Under the pieces are notes generated by a model. The model worked only from the letters and a program-made list of their open reading frames with translations, did not search any database and was not told the origin of the DNA. From NCBI RefSeq assembly GCF_028453695.1, contig NC_135781.1, forward strand, positions 33,331,483 to 33,395,482: a stretch of DNA of 64,000 bases, given 5' to 3'. The position numbers and the translations under genes are program-made. Positions 1 through 11,207 of this stretch are shown here, in pieces (within the stretch, counting starts at the first letter, position 1; each line of letters opens with the position of its first letter). This DNA is from Augochlora pura. Taxonomy: Eukaryota > Arthropoda > Insecta > Hymenoptera > Halictidae.

Positions 1-1242
1 CCCGGGAAATTTGCCGGCGACGACGGCGTTCGGAACGGCGAGCCAACACCTCTCGGCGGCGCCAATTCTGCTCGTTAATCCTGGCAAGGAGAACCGGGGT
101 TGACGCTGCATTTTTCCAATTTCTCATCGAATCTTTTTACCGCTTTCGCGAACCTAATTGGCAAGCCGCGAACAATCGCCTAACCGAGTTTTCCTCGATT
201 CCGGGCGACTTTGATAACGTTTCCGTTTCTTGGACGCTGTAAGAAATGCTGCGCGAATATTTTTCATTGATTTGATGAAGCGTTAACCCTTTTGGTACGA
301 GTACTATGTTCGTTATGATACTGTTGCTGTACGAGGCGCTGCACAGTGGTAGAAGAGCTCGAAATCATGGTCGAAAATCTAAAAATCGAAATTGTCGAGG
401 GGGAGTTTTTGTAATGAAATTATTTTATAATTTTTATTATTTTATAAAATTATTTTTCTCTGTATAAACTTATTATTCTCTGTATAAAATTATTTTTCTC
501 TGTATAAAATTATTTTTCCCTGTATAAAATTATTTTCCTCCGTGAGTGAAAGTAACTGTTTATAAAATTAAAAAAACAGCGAGCAAATAAAAAACGCTAA
601 AATGCCGGACGGAAAATTTCTGGGTTAAACAATCGGAAACGGAAAATATGAATCGGCGGCACGGGTTTCCGTTCGCGAGTACCGTAAATGCAGCGCGCGT
701 TAGCATATTCGCAATTGGAGAAAATTCGCTGGCGTGTTGACACGAAATCGTACAAACGTACTAATCATTATTGATGATAACGGGAACCAAATTACCTCTC
801 TAGAACGAGACCCCGGTGCGCAACCGTACGCGGCTTGTGTAAACAGGTCAGATAAATATTATCAATCTGTTCCTTGCCGAACGAATATACCAATCAGCCT
901 CGTTGTACGTAATTTTCATTACAATCTTTCATCGATGCGTTTTCTAAGCGATATTTATAGAATGTTATATTTTAATTTACTTCGCCGGGCTTGGAGAATA
1001 ATTTTGCTATTAAATGAAATATTAATTTCGTTTCTGTTTAGCGGAAATATTCGATGGAGTAATTGATTGAAAGACTTGTTAATGTTTCCTGGGGGAAAAA
1101 TAAGAGAAAATGGGGCAATGAAGAATAATAATCAGAGAATTAAGTAATCGCGAACGAATGACGGCGATAAATAATTATTTAAACGACGAGATGATTTCTC
1201 GTTTTGTTATTTCCTTTTCTATAAGTATATATAGACGTATAG
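1..1242. other. AT-rich non-coding DNA, no gene seen
   Basis: No convincing coding sequence is seen. The frame at 734-1066 encodes no recognisable motif and has ordinary AT-rich composition. A TTAACCCTTTTGGTACGAG terminus-like string starts at 283 and resembles one end of the TTAA-flanked repeats found elsewhere in the window, but no matching right end is visible. Confidence 0.6.
441..541. repeat. 20-bp minisatellite, about 5 copies
   Basis: The unit TGTATAAAATTATTTTTCTC is repeated head to tail about five times with a few substitutions, mostly C/T changes in the pyrimidine half. It decays after position 541. It does not encode a continuous repeat peptide worth noting. Confidence 0.85.
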
Positions 1243-1608
1243 TTAACCCTTAAGTATACTTTTAAGAGTCTGATATGCGATGTGGAGATTTCTAAGAAAA
1301 ATCTGTTCAGTATAAATATTATTTTGTTTTTTTAAATTTAAAATTTTAATTAAATGAAGGCATACGGTATATTCAAGTTCTCCTTCGCCTTCCTAAAAAT
1401 TATTATGACCAAAAGGCTTGTGATTATTGCAATTACCCTAACTATACTTTGACGACACGTGGTGGAGCTTTTTTAAAAAAACAACCTGTTCAGTATAAAC
1501 AAATGCCCACGATAAACACAAGTTCTCCTTCATCTCCTTAAAAATTATTCTAACAAAAAAACTTCTAATTATTGCAATTATAAAGAAAATGGTACTCCAA
1601 AGGGTTAA
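1243..1608. mobile_element. TTAA-flanked piggyBac-like MITE, divergent subtype
   Basis: The element is bounded by TTAA at 1243-1246 and 1605-1608. The left end reads CCCTTAAGTATAC and the right end, on the other strand, CCCTTTGGAGTACC, so the ends are imperfect inverted repeats. The interior holds a degenerate direct duplication: GTTCAGTATAAA and a block containing AAAATTATT and ATTGCAATTA occur twice, about 170 bp apart. TTAA duplication with CCC...GGG ends is typical of piggyBac elements. No transposase frame is present, so it would be non-autonomous. It could be a different subfamily from the CCCTTTGCACTCGA copies. Confidence 0.5.
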
Positions 1609-3289
1609 GATCACCGACGAAACAATGCGTCATAAATGGCGCGATACAAATGTCCACAGGGTGGATCCAGAGTATTTGTCGGTAGAATAGGACTCGTCTA
1701 TCCCCCCGTTTTATTTCCGCATTGTCGCGCGTAGGGCCACCGCGCAGGCGACTGTAAATTCGCGGATATTTACGAGGTCGTGTCCACTCCGTAAACCAGA
1801 CATCGATTCACGAAAATTACGCTCCGCCCCACGAAAGGAGAGAGAGAGAGACGCGGCCCCCGTGTGTCTAGTCAGCGCTTCGTGATCTCGCGCTAGAAGG
1901 GGGATGGAATGGATGGCCACCGAGAGAGTATCGACGAGATTATTGTGAATCGTCGGGCGTCGAGTGGCGCGCGTGTGTCTACGGGACGACGACGACGACG
2001 ACGATTCCCTGGCTGTCGGCCGCGTTTATGGAATCCACCCTTGCCCACGACAATACACGGAGACCGCCGCGTCACGGCGCCGCGGCGTCTCCCCTCTCTC
2101 TCTGATGGTATTATGCCGTTGAAGAGAACGCCAGTCATTTTCCGAGTGGACCATTAATTGACTGGAATTGCCGATGCGATCGATCAACGCCGGTAAACAA
2201 CGTCGAATTTTTAAGATTCTCTGCGTTTAACGTCGACGACTTAGGCTGAAGGGTCGAAGTCTTAGGGCTCTAAGGGACCAGTTTTTTATCAAGGCTGTAC
2301 CTCGTTCAACTTAGTAGAGTTTGTATAATTCCCAGCACTTTTTCACGTTCTCAATTGACTACTTGAAACACATCGAGTCACTTTACTTTCTCCGCTTGTT
2401 ATGTCTAGCCTTTTTTATTTTAGGTTAAAAAGTGCATCTTGAAATAGATTGTAAATTAGAGCCATGTTTAAAATCTCACGGTAAAGACTGTACAATTTAA
2501 TTCTGTGTTTGGAAATGGTACAAGCATTTCCAAAGAGCTGACACCGACATCGTGTTTAAATAAGTACACGATATAATTCCTTATTTTCGAACAGCTGTCA
2601 TCGATGTATAAAACAGCGATTAATATTATATTATTAATATTATAAATTAAGAATATTAATTTTAGAGAATAAAAAGGGATACTTACCCCGATAAAAAATA
2701 TTGCAGAGGCTCCTCTGCATCCCTTACGGCATCCCTGAAACATAAAATAATTTATGTCAGTTAAATTATTTTAAATCTCCATATTATTTAAAGTAACATT
2801 GTAGTTGTCAAGTAATAGTTTGCAATATAACATCGTATACAACCAGATATATTTTATAACGTTATTAAATATTACATAATTCATAACGTTTCAGTCGTGG
2901 TAATATATGTAAAGAATTATTTCATGACAGTATAATTAAACAATTATGTATCTATGACATTGAAGTGTGTGTAGAATACAAGTCAATTGTTCATATTAAC
3001 AATTCTCTAAGCGACGTTCTTTACGTTCTCTACGCGGTATCTTTAAAAGTCTTGTTTACCACAGTTTCAGAGCATGTACGATCCGCATCGAGACTATCTG
3101 AACATTTGCATAAAGATCGGCACACTAATTGCATAAAACAATATATGTAAATTGATCTCATTACATGGATTATTCCTGTCGTATCGTGTGACAAATGCAT
3201 GCCTCGCATTAAATCCATCCCGATTAACACATTCGGTATCGCGAATGTCACCCGCGCGCAAACGACGCGTCTAACAATTCCTACAGAGT
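1609..3289. other. Non-coding; GC-rich island at about 1690-2150
   Basis: The island contains a short GA run near 1841-1852 and a (ACG)n run near 1983-2002. Overlapping frames on both strands there (1893-2157) are arginine-rich products of GC-rich DNA with no domain. The rest is AT-rich with nothing recognisable. Confidence 0.5.
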
Positions 3290-3490
3290 TAAAAGCAAAA
3301 CCTAATTTTTCAGTAAATGCAAAAACTAATTTTTCAGTAAATCCAAAACCTTAGTTTTCAGTAAAAGCAAAAACTAATTTTTCAGTAAATGCAAAAACTA
3401 ATTTTTCAATAAATCCAAAACCTTAGTTTTCAGTAAATGCAAAACCTAAGTTTTCAGTAAATCCAAAACCTTATTTTTCAGTGAATTCAA
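3290..3490. repeat. 24-bp minisatellite, about 8 copies
   Basis: Units of the form TTTTCAGTAAATGCAAAAAC plus four bases repeat every 24 bp. Two variants, ending in AACTAAT or CCTTAG, alternate, which suggests a higher-order dimer. The array lies just upstream of the partial TTAA-type repeat that ends at 3735 and may be an expansion inside or beside it. Confidence 0.85.
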
Positions 3491-3640
3491 AATTAGCAAC
3501 AACCTTATTACCGAAGCAACATTATCGCCGAACGAACAATTGAAATTCTGAATTTCTTGAGCCTTTAAATGCTTGCCTTGGCTTTCTTTTCTTTTTGGCA
3601 ATAATTGCTCTATTAATAATACCGTATTTAACAATATTTC

Positions 3641-3735
3641 TAAAATTAAACATTGTTGCTATAAAAATTATTTTAAGAGATGAAAGAACAATATCAGTGG
3701 TGCCTCAGAGTCACCATTCGAGTGCAAAGGGTTAA
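3641..3735 (-). mobile_element. Partial piggyBac-like MITE (CCCTTTGCACTCGA family)
   Basis: The right side ends in GAGTGCAAAGGG followed by TTAA at 3732-3735. It is preceded by the subterminal string GGTGCCTCAGAGTCACCATT, which is the reverse complement of the left subterminal region of the copy at 35331. That fixes the orientation as reverse. The interior GTTGCTATAAAAATTATTTT also matches family interiors. A left end with TTAA cannot be placed with confidence; the upstream DNA is a minisatellite. Confidence 0.65.
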
Positions 3736-4530
3736 ATTCCCTATTTTACGGTCAGCAAGCAATTTTTCGGAAAAACCTGATAAACACGCTGAGCCAGCGA
3801 ATATCTGGCGAGGAAAGGGGTAGGAGACGGAGCAGGTCCCCGAGGGCGAAAGGTCGGTGAAAATTCTTTAAGATTAATGACGGGGGACAGTGCTCTCGCA
3901 GCTCGCGCTTGCGAATTTTGCGCGCGATCGTCGAGAGTACAGGGGCTGAGAGTTTCGTAGGGCGAGGCTGCGCGCGGATAGGCGTCGGCCTAAGACGCCC
4001 TCTCCCCTCCCCTCCCCTCTCCCGCCCTCATTTGAATAAGACGGCAGTTAGTTGTGTTTACCGGTGTACAGCGGCTGACAAACGATTACAAATTCGCCGT
4101 CCCTGACAAATCGCCGGACATTAGTCGTGCACTTTTGGCGCGCGGTCCGCTGCCGACCGACGCGCTGACTCCGCCGTCCACGCGACACCGATGCCAGGCG
4201 GATGGATACTAAGCGAAGGGACGTGGACAATTTTTGTCATCCACTTTTCTAGAGACGCGTCGATTTCTACGGAAATTGTTGGAACTTTTGTTTTATCGCG
4301 TGAAATATTTGAGAAGGGTGTTCTTTGTCTTGGGAGCAATGGGATATCGGAGTCGAGGATTTCAACCCTTTTAGTGCCGAAGAATGATACATCATTGTTG
4401 CTACTCTGGTAAAAATATTTTTACTGAATAATTGTTTTATTTGTTGCTTCCGCTTATCTTTTTAAATTTGGTAATTAATAGAGTTAAAAATATCCGGAAA
4501 CGAAAGTAGCGAAATTCTAATTTCCAAGCA
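3736..4530. other. Non-coding; GC-rich segment with CCCCT runs
   Basis: Positions 3780-4230 are GC-rich, with CCCCT-type pyrimidine repeats near 4000-4022. Short frames on both strands lack any domain. A TTTCAACCCTTTTAGTGCCG string near 4361 resembles a degenerate end of the TTAA-type repeats. No promoter or exon can be argued for. Confidence 0.4.
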
Positions 4531-4726
4531 TTAACCCTTTGCACTCGAGGTATTAACCCTTTGCATTAAAAATATTAACCCTTCCCATTCAAAGCTATCC
4601 CTTCCCTCATTTCCTATAACGCGAAATTAAATTTTCATAATACAAAAATTATTTCAAAAAGCGCCGTAACATTAAAATAATATCAGTAATGCCTCAGAGT
4701 CATCGTTGAAGTGCAAAAAGGGTTAA
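4531..4726 (-). mobile_element. piggyBac-like MITE with a triplicated left end
   Basis: TTAA at 4531-4534 is followed by CCCTTTGCACTCGAGG. The right end reads GAAGTGCAAAAAGGG then TTAA at 4723-4726. The subterminal GCCTCAGAGTCATCGTT shows reverse orientation. The motif ATTAACCCTT recurs at about 4552 and 4573, giving three stacked starts at the left end. The copy is short (188 bp between the TTAAs) and has no coding capacity. The extra starts could be nested insertions or slippage. Confidence 0.75.
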
Positions 4727-5570
4727 AAGCTGAAATTTCCATTCGTTCAAAGCACGCTATGCACGATACAACGGGCTGCAGAAGCTTTCTCAAGAAACAT
4801 GTAACTTGATTGCAAATTCAATCGACCTACTTTCCGCACAAAGAGCAAAGATACACGGGAAAATTGCTTTAAAAAAAAAATCAAACTTCCATTCGTCTAA
4901 AGTACATACAGCGCAGTGGTTCGCAAAAGTTTTCCCGAGGAAACAGAATTTGTAATTTGATGTTAGGTTCAATTGACCCAATTTCGGCGCGAGGGGGCCA
5001 GGCAGGTTATGGCTGCGCTGGAAATTGCATTCGAAATTAAATTTCGATTTTGCCAAATTTCCGGGACTCGTCGTAATCCTGTCTTATAATTAAAATTTTC
5101 CCTTATAATTATAATGAAAATTGTAATTACATATTTTTATTACATACCTCTTCTCAGTTTTTATATATTCCTTTGTTGTTATTGTTAATGTAACATCCTT
5201 CTGTATTAATATCATTGTTACTATTATTCTTGTAATTATTACTGTTTTGATTACTAGTGTTATTATTAATATTATTGTAACTAACATTCTACTACTATCA
5301 CCGTTACAATTATTATTACAATTATTATTGTTAAATCTACCAGATACAATCATCGTTATATTAAATTACCAACGTGTAGTTGCTAATAAATAAATTATGA
5401 ACGCCGTCAACAACAGTCGAGGAAAGATTAGATGGAAAAACTACGTGCTTGCAACTCGATGCTGAAGAAAAACATGATGACTGCTTGGTACGTTTCAATC
5501 GTAATTTGCCTGGAGGAAGAATAACAACATTACGCATCGTTATGTAACACGATGTCTCATTTCTGAGAAA
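4727..5570. other. Non-coding AT-rich DNA with ATT-rich trinucleotide stretch
   Basis: Around 5180-5345 the sequence is an irregular (ATT)n/(TTG)n low-complexity stretch, which gives the isoleucine- and asparagine-rich reverse-strand frame at 5090-5353. No gene is supported. Confidence 0.55.
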
Positions 5571-5604
5571 TATAGGGTTTTCCAATAGGGACGGGTCGAT
5601 GGTT
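5571..5604 (+). mobile_element. Lone terminal repeat of the 51.6-kb mariner-type element
   Basis: TATAGGGTTTTCCAATAGGG followed by ACGGGTCGATGG matches the ends of the element at 51609-51944 almost base for base. Read into the element it points rightward, but no partner end is visible downstream, so this is a truncated or solo end. Confidence 0.6.
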
Positions 5605-7056
5605 TATCGCCCGCGACGCAATAAACCCAACGACGCGAATTTCAAGAACAAAGCGAGTGGCTTCCCGCGCGACGAGCACCGTCGCGATTATTTCCCACCT
5701 GAAGCGATTCTTCTCTCGTAGAACCGTAACAACAGACTCTATCAATTATGATCGGCCCGCGATTCCACGCGGATGGTATTACGTCTTTCGTGGCGTATCT
5801 TTTCATCGTCGCTGACGTAGGACGGCGTCGTTGTCGTCGTCGCGCGTGTTCTCCGTTTCGAATGCGCGACGAGTGCCACTCGACGGCACGAAAAGCGCGC
5901 GAGTAATGCCGGTCGCATGAATACTCGGCGTCGTCCCCTCCCTCTCCCTCTCCCCACCCTCTCGCTCCCGCCCGTATCGCAACGTATCTATCATGCTTCC
6001 GGCGGAACGTAAAAAGGGGATCCAGGGGTCTGGCGGTTGGTGAATCGTTGCACGAAAATTTGTCCGCCTCGCGTGGATTCCTATGTTAATGGAAGATAAA
6101 TGGTATTGCGCGATGCACCGGAATGCAAACTAGCCGGGGACACGGACCGGCGGAACCCCTCCCGTTAAGATTGATATACTACTCCGTGAACTTTCGTAAA
6201 TATTCGGGATATATTTGATATCGTGATTCGAGACGTTTCTTTAGTTTTATTCGTTTAAGACATTTACGAGGGGTTGATGCATCGATATTATTATTGAGTC
6301 ATTAATGTGGCTTTGGATTGATTTTAAATGGATTTAATTTAATTGGATTGTTTGATATTTCATTGTATATTTTTGGGTTCTTGCTGATTTGATGTCAATT
6401 GGGCAAATTGAAAAATTAAGTATTGTAGTATGCTGTGATATGTTATAATATAGTTTACTATAGTGTATTGTATTATATTATCTTATTGTATATTATAGTA
6501 TATTATATCATATTGTTAAGTACCAAAAAAATTTTTTAAAAATATATAACTACGTTGAAAAACGAGACTAAAAAACCGTCAATAAAATCGAATTTTTTTT
6601 CCTCGTTCATTTAACATTTAATTAGTTACTCATTTCATTTTTAACATCGACGAGAGAATTTATATAATACCTATATACACATTATAACAAATGGAACAAA
6701 CCTAAAAAGAAATTGTCAATGACCAAGGTAAAAAAGAAAAATTATTGACTGGAGAAACGTGAAAGAAGTAACAATGTTTCTGACCGATTTTAACATTGTT
6801 CGAACAATATTCGGTCTCGTAAACAATCCGCGCAAGATCCCTGACAACGGCAGTATAATTTAACAATGCGTTACGGTTCGGCGTATCGGTTTCTGCAATT
6901 CGATGCCGGTTTCGTTAACGACAGTCCACGATCTAGATAACCGAAGTATCCGAAACAATGTTGCGAGCATTGAATCGAATCGATGCAAATGGGGAGCACA
7001 GAGGAACATGTTGCGATACGGCGTACGCGCGTCTACGCGAGAGAAAACGCGCTGCC

Positions 7057-7073
7057 CGCGCGCGCGCGCGCGC
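7057..7073. repeat. (CG)n alternating tract
   Basis: An alternating purine-pyrimidine CG run of about 17 bp. Similar runs occur near 12450-12466, 14249-14262, 25951-25963 and 34651-34669. Runs of intact CpG are expected only where germline CpG methylation is low, as in many Hymenoptera. Confidence 0.8.
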
Positions 7074-7869
7074 ATACACAGATAATTAGAATCGCAGGTT
7101 ATGTCAGGTTATTCCGACCTGCCATTCAAACGATATTTTATTATTCGATGGTTATTAACTGTCACGGCCCTCCTCTAAATAGTTTATCGGGGAACGTTAA
7201 CGCCAACTGTCCGCCAGAAAATGGCGCGGCGGTCGCGAAACCAAGCTATTAGTAATATCGAAACTGCATTGTCTAAACAGTTCGAGAACTATGCTGCTGT
7301 GCACCGGGGCTGTTGTGGAACTGGACCACGGTTATACTGGAAGAAGGATTCTACTTGTGGTGGTTAAGACTTTTCGCTATAGTGACGACTTTTAGACATG
7401 AAAAGTTGCTGTACTATTTTAAAGAGAATTCTTATATTTTTACGCTCGCTTTTATTCGATAAATTGTTAAATAATAGAAGCGTTCTATTTCATATAAATA
7501 TATATTATAGGAATCACACTAAATTTAAATATTAGGTTGAAACAAATTTTGGAGCTAAAATCGTCTAAAAAGGGTTGAAATAATAAAAAAAAAATCAACA
7601 TGGTATAAAACTGTCACGTGATAAATGTGATGGGGTATTATGTAACCCAATTAGTATCTTCAACAAAACAATCCTAACCAAGAAATTTCATTAGCCTTCT
7701 AAACAATCAACCATTTGCACTATAATACAAGTGCACCGCTCTAAATAAAATGGCAATGATAATGACAAACAAAGCCGACATTTATTTTACGCTGCAAGAT
7801 TTCGATAAGATCGTATAATTATTCTAGAGCGACGCGATTGTTGCAACAAATTTGCCGCAATGTTTATTT

Positions 7870-8120
7870 TATCGTTAACAGGGCCGACGTCATGTAGGAA
7901 CGTCACGGACAAATATCATCGGCGAGAATTATTATGCCGGCATGCCTGCGCTGGCAGTCAGTCTAATTGATTCCCAGTATTTGCATAATTGATAGACTGC
8001 AACAATGACAGCGGGATCAAACAATCGTCATTAATGCATTAACATAGAGCCGGTAAAGCTGTCCCTCCATTAATTCATTCCCCAATTACTGGCAAGCAGC
8101 GACGCGCGTTCCAGTTGTAA
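7870..8120. promoter_or_regulatory. Candidate homeodomain/POU-site-rich regulatory segment
   Basis: This 250-bp non-coding segment holds a perfect octamer ATTTGCAT (7979-7986), ATAATTGAT beside it, a TGACAG TALE-type site (about 8007-8012), ATTAATGCATTAAC (about 8029-8043), and TTAATTCATTCCCCAATTAC further on. Such clusters are typical of developmental enhancers, but AT-rich motifs also arise by chance. Only cross-species conservation could settle it. Confidence 0.2.
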
Positions 8121-8796
8121 GACACTATACCGAAAATGTCACCCCAATTACATTTCACCGGTGCACCGTGCACACGTGTATCGTCTGGTCCACTTAAACC
8201 AGGTCACCTAAATACCACCTCCAATAAATATATATAATTTATAATATCTATTAAATAATATTAAATTAAATAATATTTATCTATTAAAATAGTCTTCGAA
8301 CAATTTTCGTCTTTGTATTTATATACGTGGCTTCCTTAAAACGAACAATAAAACGTTATTTTTTGTAATAAGCAAGCACCGCGTAGCTTCAAACATCAGT
8401 TAGCGTCGAATTAAATGCAAACATCCGCGCAGCGAGATATTCGTCCGACCGGAAGGACAATAAACACCGGAAAACTGTTTGTGTTTGAATTGAATTGTCC
8501 CCGGCAACGGTACGCAATAACATTTGCTGTTCAATCGTGTTCGCTATTTTAATCCGTGACAAGTACGATGATTTTTGTAGAAGCGGATGAAACACTGGGG
8601 TCGGGGTGAACTATGAATAAAAAGTGCAGAAAGGAGGGTTAAGGTGTATATAATAGTAATGTTTGATATGTGATAATAGTATAGGGGTTTTAATGATAAT
8701 ATTGTATATTTAATTTTTAGGAATTGTAAGTCACCTTTGACGCGATATTATAAATTAGGTTTGAATATCTGACGTTCTATAAAAATTAGTAATAAT

Positions 8797-9030
8797 GTCT
8801 AATAATAATATTTAATGTCTGATAACAATATTTAACATCTAATAATAGTATCTAATAATAATATCTAATACCTAAAAACAATATCTAATTTCTAAAAACG
8901 ATATCTAATGTCTAATAACAATATCTGACATCTAATAATAGTATCTAATATCTAATAACAATATCTAACATCTAAAAACAATATCTAATATCTAAAAACA
9001 ATATCTAATATCTAGTACCTAACAAAAATC
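8797..9030. repeat. Degenerate minisatellite, period about 10/20 bp
   Basis: Repeats of AATATCTAATATCTAAAAAC and variants (ATCTAATAAC, ATCTAACATC) extend for over 200 bp. The basic 10-bp module is ATCTAAYAAY. It is purely low-complexity, with no coding signal. Confidence 0.8.
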
Positions 9031-11025
9031 ATCTAGCACCCAATAATAACAAAATATAACAATCAAATATAAATGAACCTAACTAACGAAATTACAGAAA
9101 ATAAAACCTATACAACAAAAATGAATAAAAAATCCTTAAAGAACCCCATACCACCCCAACCACGTTCGTCTCACTTTTCAGAATATAAAAAGCCGGCCTG
9201 GGCCGAGCACTTGCATGCTGTAAATTTGACCGTACATATCTCCCCGCCGTGAATCCCAGCCCCGACGTCTCCGTTTCCAAACACGCGCGTTGTTTGTCCG
9301 CCCGGCAACGCGCGGCTCGCGGCCGAAAAACCTCGCGAAGAAACAGAGCTCTCCAAAGGAGGAAAGTAGGACAAAACTGCAAGTCCAGCTGACGGAGCCG
9401 TATTCCTCCGGCTGAATGGCGATCTTCCGAGAGTTGCTTGCAAGAAGAGTGTCCTTCCTTCGGCGTCAAATTTCGAGCCCTACGGTAAACCACCCTCGGC
9501 GAGAATAAACCACGATCGCCAGGCGTCCCTCGAAAGTTTTAGCATTTTTGGCTGGGACTCGCCGCCTAAGCAACGCCTGTCCTCTATTCCAGATAGAGAG
9601 ATAGAGGATAGACGTTGATGGCAGAGATATATATATATGTAGCCACCGAGATGTTGCGGGCAGAAGGTTCAAAAAGTCCCGGGACCAAAAAGGATGGTGT
9701 TTCGAGGTGGCTTCGTCTTCCAGGCGTGTCAATCGCGTGGATCCGTAAGAGATCGAGCCTAGCCTAGAGATCGTACCGGCCACGAGGAGGCGGGACCTCT
9801 GCTGGTAACGCGGTGACGGGAATACCATGTACTAAACATGGCGGCTAAGTGGGCCGCTTCCTAACCTGGACGATCTTCCCCCCGGATGACACTTAAATGG
9901 AGACGAGGGGATTTTTCCCTGTATATTTATCGCCCCAACGACGCAGGTAATAGGCTAAATAGCCTGCCACGAAGAGCTAGCTCTTGCGCTATGACATAAG
10001 TTAGAATAGAACATTAATAATCCTAGGGTATAGATCCACAGGATAGATCCAGAGGGTGGATCCGCGGACGATCACCGGCAGCAAAAACCATAGCTTCACG
10101 ACGGCCCATTGATCGATTTCGGCTTCCGCAGCGTGCATTCAGCAGCCGGCGACCCAGTTTCGCGCGGGTAATAGCGCCCGGCCGGCGAGTACGCGAAACT
10201 GGTCTTCTTTTCAGCTGGCCGCCGGATGAACGGGACCGCGTAATTCAGGAAGATATGCCAGTGACCAGAGTAGCCGTGGAGGGTTGCGAGGGTGGGGAGG
10301 AGGGGTTACTGAGGGTGGAGGATCGCGATTTCGCAGCGCCGAGACGCGTGGTTATCGACCCACGTGGAGGACGGTGGCTGGCTCTAGCGAAGGGTAGCCG
10401 TTCCGGCGCCTAAAAGAGCGCCTCGGACGTCGCCGCGCGCGTTTCTTCGCGTGGCTGCCGGTGGTGGTGGTTCGCTCGCTGAAAGCTCGCTCGCTCGGTT
10501 ACATCATCTGATAGGCGTCGCTGGCACGGGCAAAGTCGATGATGCTGCTGGCCGCCGCCGCCGCCGCCGCGCGACTCGTGTTCTTTAAAGGAGCCATCGT
10601 CGGGAAAGGCTCCATTATGCGCCGACGAGACGCTGTTGCCTGTGAAGAACCATCCGGTCAGGCTTTATGAGGAACCATGAATACAAGCTCTCTCTTTCTC
10701 GCTTGATAGACAAATCTCGCTCTGCGCGCGCGCGCCGTTTTTAATGCCGCAGCTTACATGCATATTCATGTGCCAGAAGGTTTCGGGCACCGAGACTCTG
10801 TTTCTCGCGGTGCTTTGGATTTCGCGGTCGATCGGAGGGCTGGTTTTGTTGCGGTGATTGCTGCGGAGATAGACATTCACGGCGCAAACGGGGAATGTGG
10901 GTCTGAGTTGCGACTGGGTTATGGTCGGGCTTCTAACAGTTGGGGGTGATCGATTATGGTCGATTTTTGGCGGAGGTGTGAATTGATTCGAGTTGGAATT
11001 ATTGTTTGAGATTCTTTTCTTAGTA
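9031..11025. other. GC-rich, CpG-rich block without identifiable gene
   Basis: From about 9180 to 10950 the base composition is markedly GC-rich. The long reverse frames (9092-9493, 9171-9443, 9466-9828) overlap each other in different frames and carry no domain. An 11-bp inverted repeat CCAGTTTCGCG/CGCGAAACTGG flanks 10154-10202. A (GCC)n run lies at 10549-10568. The block could be the flank of a promoter, but no TATA/initiator pair with a splice donor was found. Confidence 0.45.
10539..10670 (+). CDS. Doubtful small ORF, 43 codons
   Basis: A short frame begins ATGATGCTGCTGGCC and reads Met-Met-Leu-Leu-(Ala)6-Arg-Leu-Val-Phe-Phe-Lys-Gly, continuing to a TGA at 10668-10670. The alanine run comes from the (GCC)n microsatellite. 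The N-terminus is mildly hydrophobic, but there is no domain. Chance occurrence in GC-rich DNA is the likeliest explanation. Confidence 0.08.
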   Translation: MMLLAAAAAAARLVFFKGAIVGKGSIMRRRDAVACEEPSGQAL

Positions 11026-11105
11026 TTAGGTTGGAAACTATGAAACGGGCGTCGAAGCTGTATACAGACAAACCAAAAACGCCCGTTTCATAGTTTCCAA
11101 ATTGG
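11026..11105. mobile_element. Mariner-type hairpin MITE, copy 1
   Basis: The left arm starts TTAGGTTGGAAACTATGAAA after a TA. The right arm is its reverse complement up to TAGTTTCCAA, after which the last bases (ATTGGG) have diverged from CCTAA. The loop includes CGAAGCTGTATACAGAC. TTAGGTTGG is the usual start of mariner terminal repeats and TA is the mariner target site. At about 80 bp it has no coding capacity. It is followed 102 bp later by a second, better-preserved copy. Confidence 0.7.
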
Positions 11106-11127
11106 GTAGAAGCATTTCTCCAATATA

Positions 11128-11207
11128 TTAGGTTGGAAACTATGAAACGGGCGTCGAAGCTGTATACAGACTAGACATAAACGCCCGTTTCATAGTTTCC
11201 AACCTAA
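11128..11207. mobile_element. Mariner-type hairpin MITE, copy 2 (intact)
   Basis: This 80-bp element is flanked by TA at 11126-11127 and 11208-11209. Two perfect 27-bp inverted arms begin TTAGGTTGGAAACTATGAAA and end in TTAGGTTGG on the other strand; a 26-nt loop separates them. It is nearly identical to copy 1, including the loop segment CGAAGCTGTATACAGAC. A transcript would fold into a hairpin of microRNA-precursor size, which can also arise from any such MITE. Confidence 0.8.

Larger units (their letters stand above)
5605..8796. other. Non-coding; GC-rich then AT-rich
   Basis: Positions 5605-6160 are GC-rich and CpG-rich, with a CCCTCTCCCTCTCCC run near 5937-5957. Positions 6180-6850 are AT-rich low-complexity DNA. 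A (CG)n run lies at 7057-7073. The motif AGGTTATGTCAGGTTA occurs at 7096-7111. Nothing coding is recognised. Confidence 0.5.

Noticed and set aside
7096..7111. Telomeric (TTAGG)n remnant
   Set aside because: AGGTTATGTCAGGTTA is not a TTAGG array, and no tandem TTAGG is seen.
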